In this document: piece after piece, positions 26,434-35,714 of the stretch | How the letters are laid out: every line of letters begins with the position of its first letter | Numbering within the stretch: position 1 is the stretch's first letter | NCBI RefSeq assembly: GCF_014655715.1 | Contig: NZ_BNBM01000003.1 | Coordinates: 51,885-115,884, forward strand | Reading direction: 5' to 3' | Length of the DNA stretch: 64,000 nt | From: Streptomyces lanatus | GTDB taxonomy: Bacteria > Actinomycetota > Actinomycetes > Streptomycetales > Streptomycetaceae | Made by a program: the position numbers and the translations under genes | The notes under the pieces: generated by a model | The model's input: only the letters and a program-made list of their open reading frames with translations | What the model was told of the DNA's origin: nothing | Databases searched by the model: none

Positions 26434-28797
26434 ATGGGCGGATCAGCGCCACGAAGGGAACAGCAGCTCCCGGTCGAGACGACCAGCTTCGTCGACCGGC
26501 GCGGTGAACTCGCCGCCGGACGCGAGCTGCTGGCCAGGACCAGGCTCGTCACCCTGACCGGGCCCGGCGGCGTCGGCAAGACCCGCCTCGCCGCCCGTAT
26601 CGCGGCGGGCGTACGGCGCACCTTCCCCGACGGCGTCCGCTTCGTGCCCCTCTCCGGCCTCGACGACCCGGCCCTCGTCCCGCACGCCGCCGCCGATGCG
26701 CTCGACCTGCACGACCGCACCGCACGGCCGCCGCTCCACGCGCTGGTCGACCAGCTGAGGGACCGCCGGCTGCTCCTGCTGGTCGACAACTGCGAACATC
26801 TGCTGCCGGCCTGCGCCGAACTCGCCGCGGCCCTGCTGCACGGCACGACGGGCGTACGGATCCTCGCCACCAGCCGCCACCGCCTGGGCCTGACCGAGGA
26901 ACACCTCCTGGACGTACGGCCCCTACCGGTCCCCGACCCCGACGGCGACCTGTCCTCGCCCGAGGGCTGTCCGGCCCTCGCGCTCTTCGCCGACCGGGCC
27001 GCCGCGGTGGTCCCCGGCTTCCGCCTCACCGCCGCCAACCGCACGGCCGTCGCCCGGCTGTGCCGCCGCCTCGACGGCCTCCCCCTCGCCATCGAACTCG
27101 CCGCCGTGCGGATGCGCGTCCTCGACGTCGACCAGCTCCTCGACCGCCTCGACGACCGCTACCGCCTCCTCACCGGCGGCAGCCCGGCGGCCCTGCCCCG
27201 CCACCAGACCCTGCGGGCGGCCGTCGACTGGAGCCATGAACTGTGCACCGGGCGCGAGCAGTTGGTGTGGGCGCGGCTGTCGGTGCTGGCGGGCAGCTTC
27301 GACCTGGAGACGGCGGAGGCGGTGTGCACGTGGGCACCTTGTGCAGAGCCCGACACGATCGACGTCCCCCACACTCTCGACACCCTTGATGTCCTCGACG
27401 CCATCGCCGGCCTCGTCGACAAGTCCGTGCTCTCCCGCGAGTCCGGCCCCGACGGCACCCGCTACCGCCTCCTCGACACCCTCCGCCACTACGGCCTGGA
27501 GCGGCTGCGCCGGATGCCCGGTGAGGAGGCAGCCGCCCGGTGCCGGCAGCGGGACTGGATGCTGCGGCGGGCCGCCGGCTGTGAGCGGGCCTGGTTCGGG
27601 CCGGGGCAGCGGGAGATCGCCGCCCGGCTGCGGGCCGACCTGGACAACATCCGCACCGCCCTCGACTTCAGCCTCACCACACCCGGCGAACGCCTAGGCG
27701 GACTGCGCCTGGCCGGCACCCTGTGGTTCTACTGGCACGCCTGCGGCGCCCCGCGCGAGGGCCGGCACTGGCTCGACCGCGCCCTGGCCGCCAACCCGGA
27801 ACCCACCCGGGAACGTGCCCGCGCCCTGTGGATCGCGGGACTCCTCGCCGCCGCCACCCACGCCCTCACCGCAGGGCTCGCCCTCGCCCGCGACGCCCAC
27901 CTCCTCGCCCAGGACCTCGGCGACGAGGCGGAGGCCGCGCACGCCGACTACGTCATCGGCGTCATCACCCTGTTCATGGACGACCTGCCGACCGCGCTGC
28001 AGCACTTCGAGGCCAGCGTCGCCCGCGGCCCCGTCCCCGGCCAGCACCTCAGCCTGCACGGCCTCGACCAGGTCGAACTCGCCTGCGCCCTCGGCTTCCT
28101 GGGCGAGGCGGACCGCGCCGTCGAGGTCTGCGAGCGGGCCCGGCGGATGTGCGAACGGCACGGTGAGGAATGGGTCCACTCCTACGTCCTGCGGATGCTC
28201 GCCCTCGCCCACAGCGTGCGGGGCGACTGGACGCGGGCCGAACACCACGCCCGGCAGGCCCTGCGCCTCAAACTCGCCGTGCGCGACGTCATCGGCATCG
28301 CCCTCACCCTCGACCTCCTGGCCCGCACCGCCTCCGAGACCGGCGCCCACGAACGCGCGGCCGTCCTGCTCGGCGCCGCCGACCGCACCTGGACCGCCAT
28401 CGACCGCGACCGCTGGGGCTCGGCCGCCCTCAAGGCCACCCGCAGGGCCGGCGAGAGCAGGGCACGCGAGGCACTGGGCGCACCCGCGTACCGGCGGGCG
28501 TACGAGAGCGGCGCCGCGCTCGATCTCGACGGGGGCGTCGAGTACGCCGTCGACGACGACAGCGGCCGGGCCCGGCGCCCCACGGCCGCCCGCAAGGCGG
28601 ACGCACCCGGCGTCCGCCTCACCCGCCGCGAGAGCGAGGTCGTCGAACTCGTCGCCCAGGGACTCGCCAACCAGCAGATCGCCGACCGCCTGGTCATCGC
28701 CCGCCGCACCGCCGAGGGCCATGTCGAACGCATCCTCGGCAAGCTCGGCTTCAGCAACCGCAGCCAGATCGCGGCCTGGGTGGCGGCCCAGCGCTGA
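26434..28797 (+). CDS. AfsR-like NB-ARC/TPR regulator with C-terminal LuxR HTH
   Basis: 787 residues from ATG after GGAGG. Residues 25-320 are an NB-ARC ATPase with Walker A GPGGVGKT (43-50), Walker B-like LLLVDNCEH, and LATSRHRLGL. Residues 330-680 are helical TPR-type repeats. Residues about 725-785 are a LuxR HTH (RRESEVVELVAQGLANQQIADRLVIARRTAEGHVERI). There is no SARP domain at the N-terminus, so it is the LAL/ATPase-LuxR class rather than true AfsR. It probably acts as an ATP-switched activator. 50 bases before the MEDS gene. Confidence 0.93.
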   Translation: MGGSAPRREQQLPVETTSFVDRRGELAAGRELLARTRLVTLTGPGGVGKTRLAARIAAGVRRTFPDGVRFVPLSGLDDPALVPHAAADALDLHDRTARPPLHALVDQLRDRRLLLLVDNCEHLLPACAELAAALLHGTTGVRILATSRHRLGLTEEHLLDVRPLPVPDPDGDLSSPEGCPALALFADRAAAVVPGFRLTAANRTAVARLCRRLDGLPLAIELAAVRMRVLDVDQLLDRLDDRYRLLTGGSPAALPRHQTLRAAVDWSHELCTGREQLVWARLSVLAGSFDLETAEAVCTWAPCAEPDTIDVPHTLDTLDVLDAIAGLVDKSVLSRESGPDGTRYRLLDTLRHYGLERLRRMPGEEAAARCRQRDWMLRRAAGCERAWFGPGQREIAARLRADLDNIRTALDFSLTTPGERLGGLRLAGTLWFYWHACGAPREGRHWLDRALAANPEPTRERARALWIAGLLAAATHALTAGLALARDAHLLAQDLGDEAEAAHADYVIGVITLFMDDLPTALQHFEASVARGPVPGQHLSLHGLDQVELACALGFLGEADRAVEVCERARRMCERHGEEWVHSYVLRMLALAHSVRGDWTRAEHHARQALRLKLAVRDVIGIALTLDLLARTASETGAHERAAVLLGAADRTWTAIDRDRWGSAALKATRRAGESRAREALGAPAYRRAYESGAALDLDGGVEYAVDDDSGRARRPTAARKADAPGVRLTRRESEVVELVAQGLANQQIADRLVIARRTAEGHVERILGKLGFSNRSQIAAWVAAQR

Positions 28798-28847
28798 GCC
28801 GCACGGCCCGCACCACAGAGAACACGCACCCGAGGGGAGCACCATCC

Positions 28848-29762
28848 TTGAGCACCCGACCCGCCCCGCCCCACAGCCACTTCGACCATCGCATGGCCGT
28901 CTTCCGCACCGACGGGGAGTTCCTCGCCACCGCCCTGCCCTTCCTCACCGAAGCCCTCGCCGCCCCCGACGAGCCCACGCCCGTCGTCATCGCCGCCCCC
29001 GGCAACCTCGACCTGCTGCGCGACGCCCTCGGCACCGACGCCAAGGACGTCGGCCTCGTCCCGCACACCGAGTGGTACACCGGCTCCGCCGCCAACGCGA
29101 TCGCCCGGAGCGCCGGTTACCTCATCGACAACGCCGGCCCCGGCGGCCGTATCCATCTGCTCATGGAACCCGTCTGGGGCGGGCGCGCGGGACGCTCGCC
29201 GCGGGAGACCGCCGAGTGGATCCGCTACGAGGCGCTCGCCAACCTCCTGTTCGCCCCGTTCGCCACCACCGCCCTGTGCGCCTACGACTCCCGTGTCGCC
29301 GGTCATGCCATCGTCGCCGCCGCCCGCCGGGCCCACCCCGACACCGATGTGTACGAGGACCCGGTCAGGATCGCCGCCGAGCTCGACGCCGTACCGCTGC
29401 CGCCGGCGCCCGCCGACGCCGAGCGGCTGCCCGGCCCGGTGCCCGCCGCCGACGCCGTGCGCACCTGGGCCACCGTGCAGGGGCTGTCCGCCGCGGACGC
29501 GGAGCTGTTCGCCACGGCCGTCACCGAGGCGGCCGCCGCCCTCGGTCCGCTCGACGGACTCCAGCTGTGGGGCGAGGCCCCGGCGTGCGTCTGCGAACTG
29601 CTCGCCGCGCGCCGGGTCGCCGACCCGCTGGCGGGCTTCGTACCGCCACCGGGCGTGGCACCGGAACCGGGGCAGGGGCTGTGGTTCGCGCGGCAGGTGT
29701 GCGCGTACGTCGATGTGCGGGACGAGCGGGAGGGGGCGAGCGTACGGCTCCAGTACGGGTGA
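28848..29762 (+). CDS. MEDS-domain anti-sigma regulatory factor-like protein
   Basis: 304 residues from TTG, which has GAGGGGAG eight bases upstream; the next ATG (28893) would cut into the conserved start. Residues 8-180 are a MEDS domain (FRTDGEFLATALPFLTEALAAPDEPTPVVIAAP; AAGYLIDNAGPGGRIHLLMEP). The rest is a degenerate ATPase-like segment (TAVTEAAAALGPLDGLQLW) of the kind found in anti-sigma factors. MEDS is a sensory domain known from methanogens and DcmR. With the HATPase gene downstream it suggests a partner-switch control module. Confidence 0.85.
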   Translation: MSTRPAPPHSHFDHRMAVFRTDGEFLATALPFLTEALAAPDEPTPVVIAAPGNLDLLRDALGTDAKDVGLVPHTEWYTGSAANAIARSAGYLIDNAGPGGRIHLLMEPVWGGRAGRSPRETAEWIRYEALANLLFAPFATTALCAYDSRVAGHAIVAAARRAHPDTDVYEDPVRIAAELDAVPLPPAPADAERLPGPVPAADAVRTWATVQGLSAADAELFATAVTEAAAALGPLDGLQLWGEAPACVCELLAARRVADPLAGFVPPPGVAPEPGQGLWFARQVCAYVDVRDEREGASVRLQYG

Positions 29763-29838
29763 CCCCCGGGGAGAACAGGTATGGAAACGGGTATTCCTCC
29801 CCGTGCGGCCGTTCCCCCGCACCCGTCACCCTGGGTCC

Positions 29839-30336
29839 ATGCTGCACCTGTACGGGGCACGCTTCCCTGATTCCGGTCCTCAGTTCGGCTCGTATCCCCA
29901 ACCGCCCATAGGGGCCGGGCATGTGAGCGTCGAGTACGACCCCCGTCCCTCCGCGGTCAAGGAGGCCCGCGCGGAGGTCCGCCGCCAGCTGGAGGGATGG
30001 GGGCTCGCGGACCGGGACGACCTGGCGGACGTGGCCGAGCTGCTGGTGAGCGAGCTGGCCACCAACGCGGTGCGGCACGCGGAGAGCCGGTTCCGGCTGA
30101 CGCTGTCCGCCGCGCACGGGGTGCTGCGGTGCGAGGTCTCCGACACCGGGCGCCGGTTGCCCGCGGTGCTGGAGGCCGGGGACGCGGAGAGCGGGCGGGG
30201 GATGTTCCTGGTGGACACGCTCGCCCGGCGGTGGGGATGCCAGCGGGACACGCGGGGGAAGACCGTGTGGTTCGAGCTGGGAACGTGTGGGTGTGTACCG
30301 CCCTCTTGTAGGTTCCCGCTCTTTACGCTTTCTTGA
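29839..30336 (+). CDS. RsbW/SpoIIAB-like HATPase anti-sigma kinase
   Basis: 165 residues. The GHKL fold is evident: N-box ELLVSELATNAVRHAESRF near residue 72, D-box EVSDTGRRLPAVL, and G-box GRGMFLVDTLARRWG. Such proteins bind and inhibit sigma factors or phosphorylate anti-anti-sigma factors; many copies exist per Streptomyces genome. The ATG lacks a strong ribosome binding site. It ends six bases before the Nramp gene start and is 76 bases after the MEDS gene. Target sigma unknown. Confidence 0.88.
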   Translation: MLHLYGARFPDSGPQFGSYPQPPIGAGHVSVEYDPRPSAVKEARAEVRRQLEGWGLADRDDLADVAELLVSELATNAVRHAESRFRLTLSAAHGVLRCEVSDTGRRLPAVLEAGDAESGRGMFLVDTLARRWGCQRDTRGKTVWFELGTCGCVPPSCRFPLFTLS

Positions 30337-30341
30337 TCTGC

Positions 30342-31664
30342 ATGGCGGACACCACAGGCAACCCCACGTCCACTGAGGCATCCACCGGCGGCAACCCCCC
30401 ACTCGGTAAGTCCCGTTGGCGCTACATCGGGCCCGGCATCGTCGTCGCCGCGACCGGTGTCGGCGCCGGCGACCTCGTCGCCACCCTCATCGCGGGCAGC
30501 AACTTCGGCTACACCCTGCTCTGGGCCGCGGTCATCGGCTGCCTGGTGAAGATCTCCCTCGCCGAGGCGGCCGGCCGGTGGCATCTGTCCACCGGCCGCA
30601 CCCTGTTCGACGGCTGGGCCAGCCTCGGCCGCTGGACCACCTGGTTCTTCGTCGTGTACGTGGTGATCTGGGGCTTCGTCTACGGCGCCGCCGCCATGTC
30701 GTCCAGCGCGCTGCCGCTGCAGGCCCTGTTCCCGGACGTGATGGACCTGGAGTGGTGGGCCATCGCCTGCGGACTGGTCGGCCTGGTCTTCGTCTGGTTC
30801 AACAAGTACGCCGTCTTCGAGAAGGTCATGACGGTCCTCGTCGGCGTCATGTTCGTGGTGACGGTGTACCTCGCGATCCGCGTCACACCGAACCTGGGCG
30901 ACGCCTTCGCGGGCCTCCTCCCCGTCCTGCCCGACGAGAAGGACTCCATCCTCAACACCCTGGGCCTGATCGGCGGCGTCGGCGGCACGATCACGCTGGC
31001 CGCGTACGGCTACTGGGTCAACGCCAAGGGCTGGACCAACACCGGCTGGATGAAGGTCATGCGGCTCGACAACCGCGTCGCCTACGCCACCACCGGCATC
31101 TTCGTCATCGCGATGCTCTTCGTCGGCGCGGAATTGCTGCACTCCGCGAACGTCGCCATCGCCAGCGGCGACAAGGGGCTGCTGCAACTCACCGACATCC
31201 TGGAGGCGGAGTACGGCACGGCGACCGCCAAGTTCTTCCTGATCGGCTTCTTCGCCACGTCCTTCACCTCCCTCATCGGCGTCTGGCACGGCGTGAGCCT
31301 GATGTTCACGGACTTCGTGTTCCGCTTCCGGGGCCAGGGCGAGCAGAAGGGCGAGGAGGTCGCCTCCGGGGCACGCGAACGCTCCTGGCCGTTCCGCGCG
31401 TACCTGCTGTGGCTGACCTTCCCGCCCATCGTCCTGCTCTTCCAGGGCGAACCCTTCCGCCTGATCATCATCTACGGCGTGCTGGGCGCGGCCTTCCTGC
31501 CGTTCCTCGCCGGCACCCTGATGTGGCTCCTCAACTCCTCGCGCACACCGAGCCAATGGCGCAACGGACCGGTGAGCAACGCGATGCTGGCGATCGCCGG
31601 GCTGCTGTTCCTGGTGCTGTGCGTGAAGCAGGTCTGGGACCAGCCGTGGTCGGAGTTCTTCTAG
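30342..31664 (+). CDS. Nramp-family divalent metal (Mn/Mg-type) transporter
   Basis: The 440-residue protein (ATG at 30342; TTG three codons before is possible) has about 11 helices and the Nramp layout. The first helix carries VVAATGVGAGDLVATL, corresponding to the usual DPGN motif region but here G-A-G-D, so the canonical Asp/Asn metal ligands are altered. The sixth-helix region has a non-classical GANVxxHxxY equivalent (LGL IGG..ITLAAYGYW). These changes are those of the NRAMP-related Mg or other-substrate subgroup. It immediately follows the HATPase gene. Confidence 0.82.
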   Translation: MADTTGNPTSTEASTGGNPPLGKSRWRYIGPGIVVAATGVGAGDLVATLIAGSNFGYTLLWAAVIGCLVKISLAEAAGRWHLSTGRTLFDGWASLGRWTTWFFVVYVVIWGFVYGAAAMSSSALPLQALFPDVMDLEWWAIACGLVGLVFVWFNKYAVFEKVMTVLVGVMFVVTVYLAIRVTPNLGDAFAGLLPVLPDEKDSILNTLGLIGGVGGTITLAAYGYWVNAKGWTNTGWMKVMRLDNRVAYATTGIFVIAMLFVGAELLHSANVAIASGDKGLLQLTDILEAEYGTATAKFFLIGFFATSFTSLIGVWHGVSLMFTDFVFRFRGQGEQKGEEVASGARERSWPFRAYLLWLTFPPIVLLFQGEPFRLIIIYGVLGAAFLPFLAGTLMWLLNSSRTPSQWRNGPVSNAMLAIAGLLFLVLCVKQVWDQPWSEFF

Positions 31665-31677
31665 GGCCTGTCCGGCC

Positions 31678-32940
31678 CTAGCGGTACTGCTCCCACTCCG
31701 GGCTGAGCGCGATTTTCCGGAGCTGCTCCTCGGTGAGGGCGGGCGTCTCGCGGCTCGGGGCGTCGTGCTGGGTCGCGGCGTTGAAGGCGCTGACGACGAC
31801 CCGGAAACCGTCGGTGCGCAGGGTGTCGACGGTCCACATCACGGCGCCGGCCACGCCCTTGTCGCCACCGCTCGCACGGAAGCCGACCTTCGTCCCGTCC
31901 GGCAGGGTCTCGGCCCCGTCCCCGAACAGCTCGCCCGCCGCATCGCCCATGCCGCGCTGGACGTCGATCTGGAGGTAGCTCCTGCCCTTGCCGTCGTCGA
32001 GGACGACGTAGGTGTAGTCGCGTCCCTTCTCGACGACCTTGATGTTCTTGGGGAGGAGGGCCTGGAGGGTGCCGAGGACGGCCTCGGTGGTCGGCGGCTC
32101 GGCGGTCTCGTGGCCCGGGGTGGCGGAGGCGGTCGGCTTTTTCGGGTCCTCGGGAATGGAGTCGACGTATCCGCGCCACACCTTCGCCGTCACCAGGTCC
32201 TTCAACTGCCCGGTGGACAGCGGAGGTTCGCTCCTGCTGACCGGCGCGTCCTTCTCGGCGGCGGCGTTCCACTCGCTGACGGAGATGTGCTGCCCGGTCG
32301 GGGTGATCAGGTCGGCCGACCACAGCTTGGTGTCGACGCGCCGGTCGGGATACTCGTAGCCCCGGAACAGCTTGAGCAGGGAGCCGTCCGGCAGCCGGGT
32401 GGAGTCGCAGTCGTCGTGCGGGACCAGCGCCTTGTCCGGGCAGGCGGTCGTCTCGCGGGCCTGGTCGCTGCCGGGCTCGATCCGATTCAGGCTGACGGCC
32501 ACGGCGCCGGGGCCCTTTCCGTCGTCGTACACGAGACGGACGTACGGCAGCATCAGGGGGCCCTCGTCGGCGCCGCGAGCTTCCTGCGCGCTGAACTTTC
32601 CCTTGGGGAGCAGGCCTTCGAGTGCCTCGATGAGTCGGCCGCCCGTCACGGCCGGCGTCTTGGAAGGCTGCTCGGCCACGCTGGAGCTCGACGGCAGTGG
32701 CTCGGCCGCACCACCCCACGGCACGAGCAGCGCCCCGCCCACGCCGACCAGCGCGATCCCGGCCGCGCCCCCGGCCACTGCCGCCCGGCGCCTGAGCCGC
32801 AGCCGGTGACCGCGTGCCCGGCCTGCGGCGGCGAGTGCGGTGCGGTCGGTGTCGAAGCCGCCGCCGAGGTCGTGCAGGGCATGGCTGAGCTGCCCCTCGA
32901 AGCGTTCCTCGTCGTGTTCCTCGTTGAGTTCGACGGGCAT
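31678..32940 (-). CDS. Membrane protein paired with SigE-family sigma; internally duplicated extracellular domain
   Basis: 420 residues. An acidic cytosolic N-terminus (MPVELNEEHDEERFEGQ, residues 1-60) is followed by Arg-rich sequence, one transmembrane helix (about 64-86) and two extracellular repeats. Repeat 1 starts EALEGLLPKGKF and ends EPPLSTGQLKDLV; repeat 2 starts LGTLQALLPKNIK and ends TPALTEEQLRKIA. It lies 30 bases after the sigma gene. The architecture (cytosolic tail, TM, sensor) fits an anti-sigma/regulator, but no zinc-anti-sigma HXXXCXXC motif is present. Confidence 0.78.
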   Translation of the reverse strand: MPVELNEEHDEERFEGQLSHALHDLGGGFDTDRTALAAAGRARGHRLRLRRRAAVAGGAAGIALVGVGGALLVPWGGAAEPLPSSSSVAEQPSKTPAVTGGRLIEALEGLLPKGKFSAQEARGADEGPLMLPYVRLVYDDGKGPGAVAVSLNRIEPGSDQARETTACPDKALVPHDDCDSTRLPDGSLLKLFRGYEYPDRRVDTKLWSADLITPTGQHISVSEWNAAAEKDAPVSRSEPPLSTGQLKDLVTAKVWRGYVDSIPEDPKKPTASATPGHETAEPPTTEAVLGTLQALLPKNIKVVEKGRDYTYVVLDDGKGRSYLQIDVQRGMGDAAGELFGDGAETLPDGTKVGFRASGGDKGVAGAVMWTVDTLRTDGFRVVVSAFNAATQHDAPSRETPALTEEQLRKIALSPEWEQYR

Positions 32941-32970
32941 GGCAAACCACCGTTTCTCGAATGGGGGTCG

Positions 32971-33486
32971 TCAGGAAGTCGCGTACTCGCTCAAGTCCTC
33001 GCCCAGCAGCTCCCGCAGCCGCCCGAGCGCCCGGGTGCACCGCGTCCGCACCGCCGCCGAACTGGCGTTGAGGGCATCCGCGGTCTCCTCGACGGACCGG
33101 TCCTCCCAGTACCGCAGGACGACCACCGCCCGGTCCTTGGCGGGCAGCCGGGCCAGCGCCTGGAGCAGCGTCAGCCGCAGCGGCAGATCCCCCGGCCCGC
33201 CGCTCTCGGCCGCACGGTCGGGCAGCACGTCCGTGGCCCGCTCGGTGCTGCTGCGCCGCCGCTGATGGGCGAGGAAGGCCCGGGTCAGCACGGTCTGCGC
33301 GTACCCGGCGGGGTTGTCCACCCGGGACACCCGGCCCCAGCGGACGTACAGCCGGCCCAGCGTCTCCTGCACCAGGTCCTCGGCGAGATAGGTGTCCCCG
33401 GCGGTCAGCAGACAGGCCGACCGGTACAGATGCCCGGCCCTGGCCACGGCGAACTCCGCGTAGTCGTCCGCGCGGGCCTGTCTCAT
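32971..33486 (-). CDS. SigE-family RNA polymerase sigma factor (ECF)
   Basis: The 171-residue protein has region 2 (YAEFAVARAGHLYRSACLLTAGDTYLAEDLVQETL) and region 4 (LARLPAKDRAVVVLRYWEDRSVEETADAL, HTH) and lacks regions 1 and 3, as in the SigE/ECF group. It is start-coupled to the downstream membrane protein gene by a short 30-base gap. It would recruit RNA polymerase to a small regulon, released when the partner senses an envelope signal. No ECF-type autoregulatory promoter could be recognised upstream. Confidence 0.92.
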   Translation of the reverse strand: MRQARADDYAEFAVARAGHLYRSACLLTAGDTYLAEDLVQETLGRLYVRWGRVSRVDNPAGYAQTVLTRAFLAHQRRRSSTERATDVLPDRAAESGGPGDLPLRLTLLQALARLPAKDRAVVVLRYWEDRSVEETADALNASSAAVRTRCTRALGRLRELLGEDLSEYATS

Positions 33487-33607
33487 ACGTCCCCCTTGCT
33501 GCGGTGCCCTTCACTTCACTGATGCGGTGGGGCAGGGAGAATGTTTCACCTCAGCACTGAAAAACTTCGAGACGTCGCAGCGAGCACGAGAATCCAGGAA
33601 GCCACCG

Positions 33608-33991
33608 ATGACCGAGCAGCCGGGCTTCGGCCCGCCCCCGCCCCCGCCGCAGTACGCGCCCGCGCCGCCCGCCTACGCACCGGTCCCGCCCTACCCCGCC
33701 CCGGCACCGGCCGGCCCCGAGTTCCTGGCCGTCGACAAGCACAACGCGGTCGTCGTCGACGTGTCCGGTGTCGCCTTCGAGCTGTCCGGCCACACGCTGG
33801 AGTTCCGCTGGCCGGAGATCCACGGTGTCCACTACCGGGCGAGCCCCGACGGCAAGGCCCTGATGGTGGCCGTGGTCCATCCGGACGGCCGGTTCCACGA
33901 GTGCGTGGTGGAGGCCAAGCCCCGGGCCAGGCTGCAGGAGTGGTTCGCGCAGCTGGCCTGGGTGCTCGGCCACTATCGTCCGGCGGGGTGA
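33608..33991 (+). CDS. Small EFRW-domain protein with Pro-rich N-terminus
   Basis: 127 residues. Residues 1-40 are a Pro/Ala/Tyr-rich low-complexity tail; residues about 41-125 contain LEFRWPEIHG, LMVAVVHPDGRFHECVVEA and RARLQEWFAQLAWVLGHY. The domain aligns almost without gaps to the C-terminal domain of the acidic gene at 24181. It is convergent with the chitinase gene, with one base between stops. No signal peptide. Function unknown; the shared Trp/Arg/Glu pattern suggests a common partner or ligand. Confidence 0.75.
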   Translation: MTEQPGFGPPPPPPQYAPAPPAYAPVPPYPAPAPAGPEFLAVDKHNAVVVDVSGVAFELSGHTLEFRWPEIHGVHYRASPDGKALMVAVVHPDGRFHECVVEAKPRARLQEWFAQLAWVLGHYRPAG

Positions 33992-33992
33992 G

Positions 33993-35708
33993 CTACGGCA
34001 GCGCGTGCACGTGCGGGCCCACCGCGTTCGACCAGGCGTTGCCCGCCGTCGCGTCCCAGTTCGTCGACCAGGTCATCGCGCCCCGCAGGTCGGGGTACGT
34101 CCGCGAGGGCTTGAAGGAACCGCACCCCGTGCCCTTGGCCAGACAGTCCAGGGCGTTGTTCACGACGGACGGAGCGACGTACCCGCTGCCCGCGCCCCGC
34201 GTCGAGGCCGGCAGCCCGAGGCCGACCTGGGACGGGGCCAGGCCGCCCTCCAGCTGGATACAGGCCAGGGCGGTCAGGAAGTCCACCGAGCCCTGGCTGT
34301 AGACCTTGCCGTCACAGCCCAGCATCGAACCGCTGTTGTAGTACTGCATGTTGACGACCGTGAGGATGTCCTTGATGTTCAGGGCCGTCTGGAAGTAGGA
34401 GTTCGACGTCGACTGCATGTCGATGGTCTGCGGTGCCATGGTGATGACCAGGGACGAGCCCGCCTTCGACGACAGTGAGCGCAACGCCTGTGTCATGTAG
34501 GTGGCGTTGAGGCCGTTCTCCAGGTCGATGTCGACGCCGTCGAAGCCGTACTCCTGCATGACGGAGTACACCGAGTTCGCGAAGTTCGTCGCGGACGTCG
34601 AGTCGTTCACGCTCACCGTGCCGCGCTCGCCGCCCACCGAGACGATGACCTTCTTCCCGGCGGCCTGCTTCGCCCTGATGTCCGCCTTGAACTGATCGAC
34701 GGTGTAGCCGCCGAGTCCGGCCGAGTCCAGGTTGAAGGTCACCGCGCCCGGCGTCGTGGTCGCGTCCGCGAAGGCGACGGCGATGATGTCGTACTGCGAC
34801 TGCACGTCGGAGAGCTTCTGGACGGTGGCGCCGTTGTTGAAGTTCTGCCAGTAGCCGGTCACCGCGTGCTTGGGCAGCGCCGGGCCCACCGGACCGGCCG
34901 TGGTCGTGCCCGTCACCGTCGTCGACTTCGGCGACTCACCGGCCGCGTTGGTCGCCGTGACCTGGAAGGAGTACGAGGTCGAGGCCGCGAGCCCGGTCAC
35001 GGTGGCGGAGGTGCCGGACACCGCGGTCACCTTCGTACCGCCGCGGTAGACGTTGTAGCCGGTCGCGCCCGAGACGGTGTTCCAGGCCAGGGAGACGGAC
35101 GAGGAGGTCGTACCCGAGACGCTGAGCCCGCTCGGGGAACCGGGGATCGTGGGGGAGGGGTCGGTGCCACCGCCGCCGTCGGGGCCGTACACGGAGAGGT
35201 CGTCCGCGTAGTAGGCCGCCTGTCCGTACCAGCCGTGGGTGTACACAGTCACCGAGGTGGTGGAGCCGCCGGTGGTGAACGTGGTGGACAGCTGCTTCCA
35301 GTTCGGCGAGTCCGGGGTCCAGGTCGACACGTCCGTCGTGCCCGTGCCCGTGACGCCGAGGTAGGTGTAGCCGCCCTGGACCCAGGCGCTCAGTGTGTAC
35401 GTCGAGTTGGGCTTGACGGCGACGGCCTGGGTGCAGCGGGCGTTGTCCTGACCGGCCGGGGTGGCCTTCAGGGCGGTCGTGCCGCCGTGCACGGGGGAGG
35501 AGACGGTGCTGCCGCTGTTCGCGGAGCACGTCCAGCTGCTGAGGCCGGCCTCGAAGCCGGCGTTCTTGGCGTTGTTGACGTCCGCGGCGGACGCTTGGCC
35601 CGCGCCGAGGAAGGTCACGGAGAGGGCAGTGGTGACGGCCGCCGCCCAGAGGCGGGCCGGCCGGCTGCGGGGCCCCTGTCGTCTGTTCTTGAACCTGTCT
35701 GTGAACAT
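33993..35708 (-). CDS. Secreted GH18 chitinase with CBM-like and FnIII modules
   Basis: 571 residues: a long Sec signal peptide with basic start (ending GQASAAD), an N-terminal carbohydrate-binding-like beta module (about 45-185), one fibronectin type III domain (about 195-275) and a GH18 catalytic domain (about 285-570). The catalytic signature DGVDIDLE is near residue 390 with Glu as acid/base. GH18 chitinases cut beta-1,4-GlcNAc polymers. The gene has a DasR-type operator in its promoter, as chitinase genes of Streptomyces usually do. The ATG at 35708 is nearly leaderless. Confidence 0.95.
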   Translation of the reverse strand: MFTDRFKNRRQGPRSRPARLWAAAVTTALSVTFLGAGQASAADVNNAKNAGFEAGLSSWTCSANSGSTVSSPVHGGTTALKATPAGQDNARCTQAVAVKPNSTYTLSAWVQGGYTYLGVTGTGTTDVSTWTPDSPNWKQLSTTFTTGGSTTSVTVYTHGWYGQAAYYADDLSVYGPDGGGGTDPSPTIPGSPSGLSVSGTTSSSVSLAWNTVSGATGYNVYRGGTKVTAVSGTSATVTGLAASTSYSFQVTATNAAGESPKSTTVTGTTTAGPVGPALPKHAVTGYWQNFNNGATVQKLSDVQSQYDIIAVAFADATTTPGAVTFNLDSAGLGGYTVDQFKADIRAKQAAGKKVIVSVGGERGTVSVNDSTSATNFANSVYSVMQEYGFDGVDIDLENGLNATYMTQALRSLSSKAGSSLVITMAPQTIDMQSTSNSYFQTALNIKDILTVVNMQYYNSGSMLGCDGKVYSQGSVDFLTALACIQLEGGLAPSQVGLGLPASTRGAGSGYVAPSVVNNALDCLAKGTGCGSFKPSRTYPDLRGAMTWSTNWDATAGNAWSNAVGPHVHALP

Positions 35709-35714
35709 GTCAAC

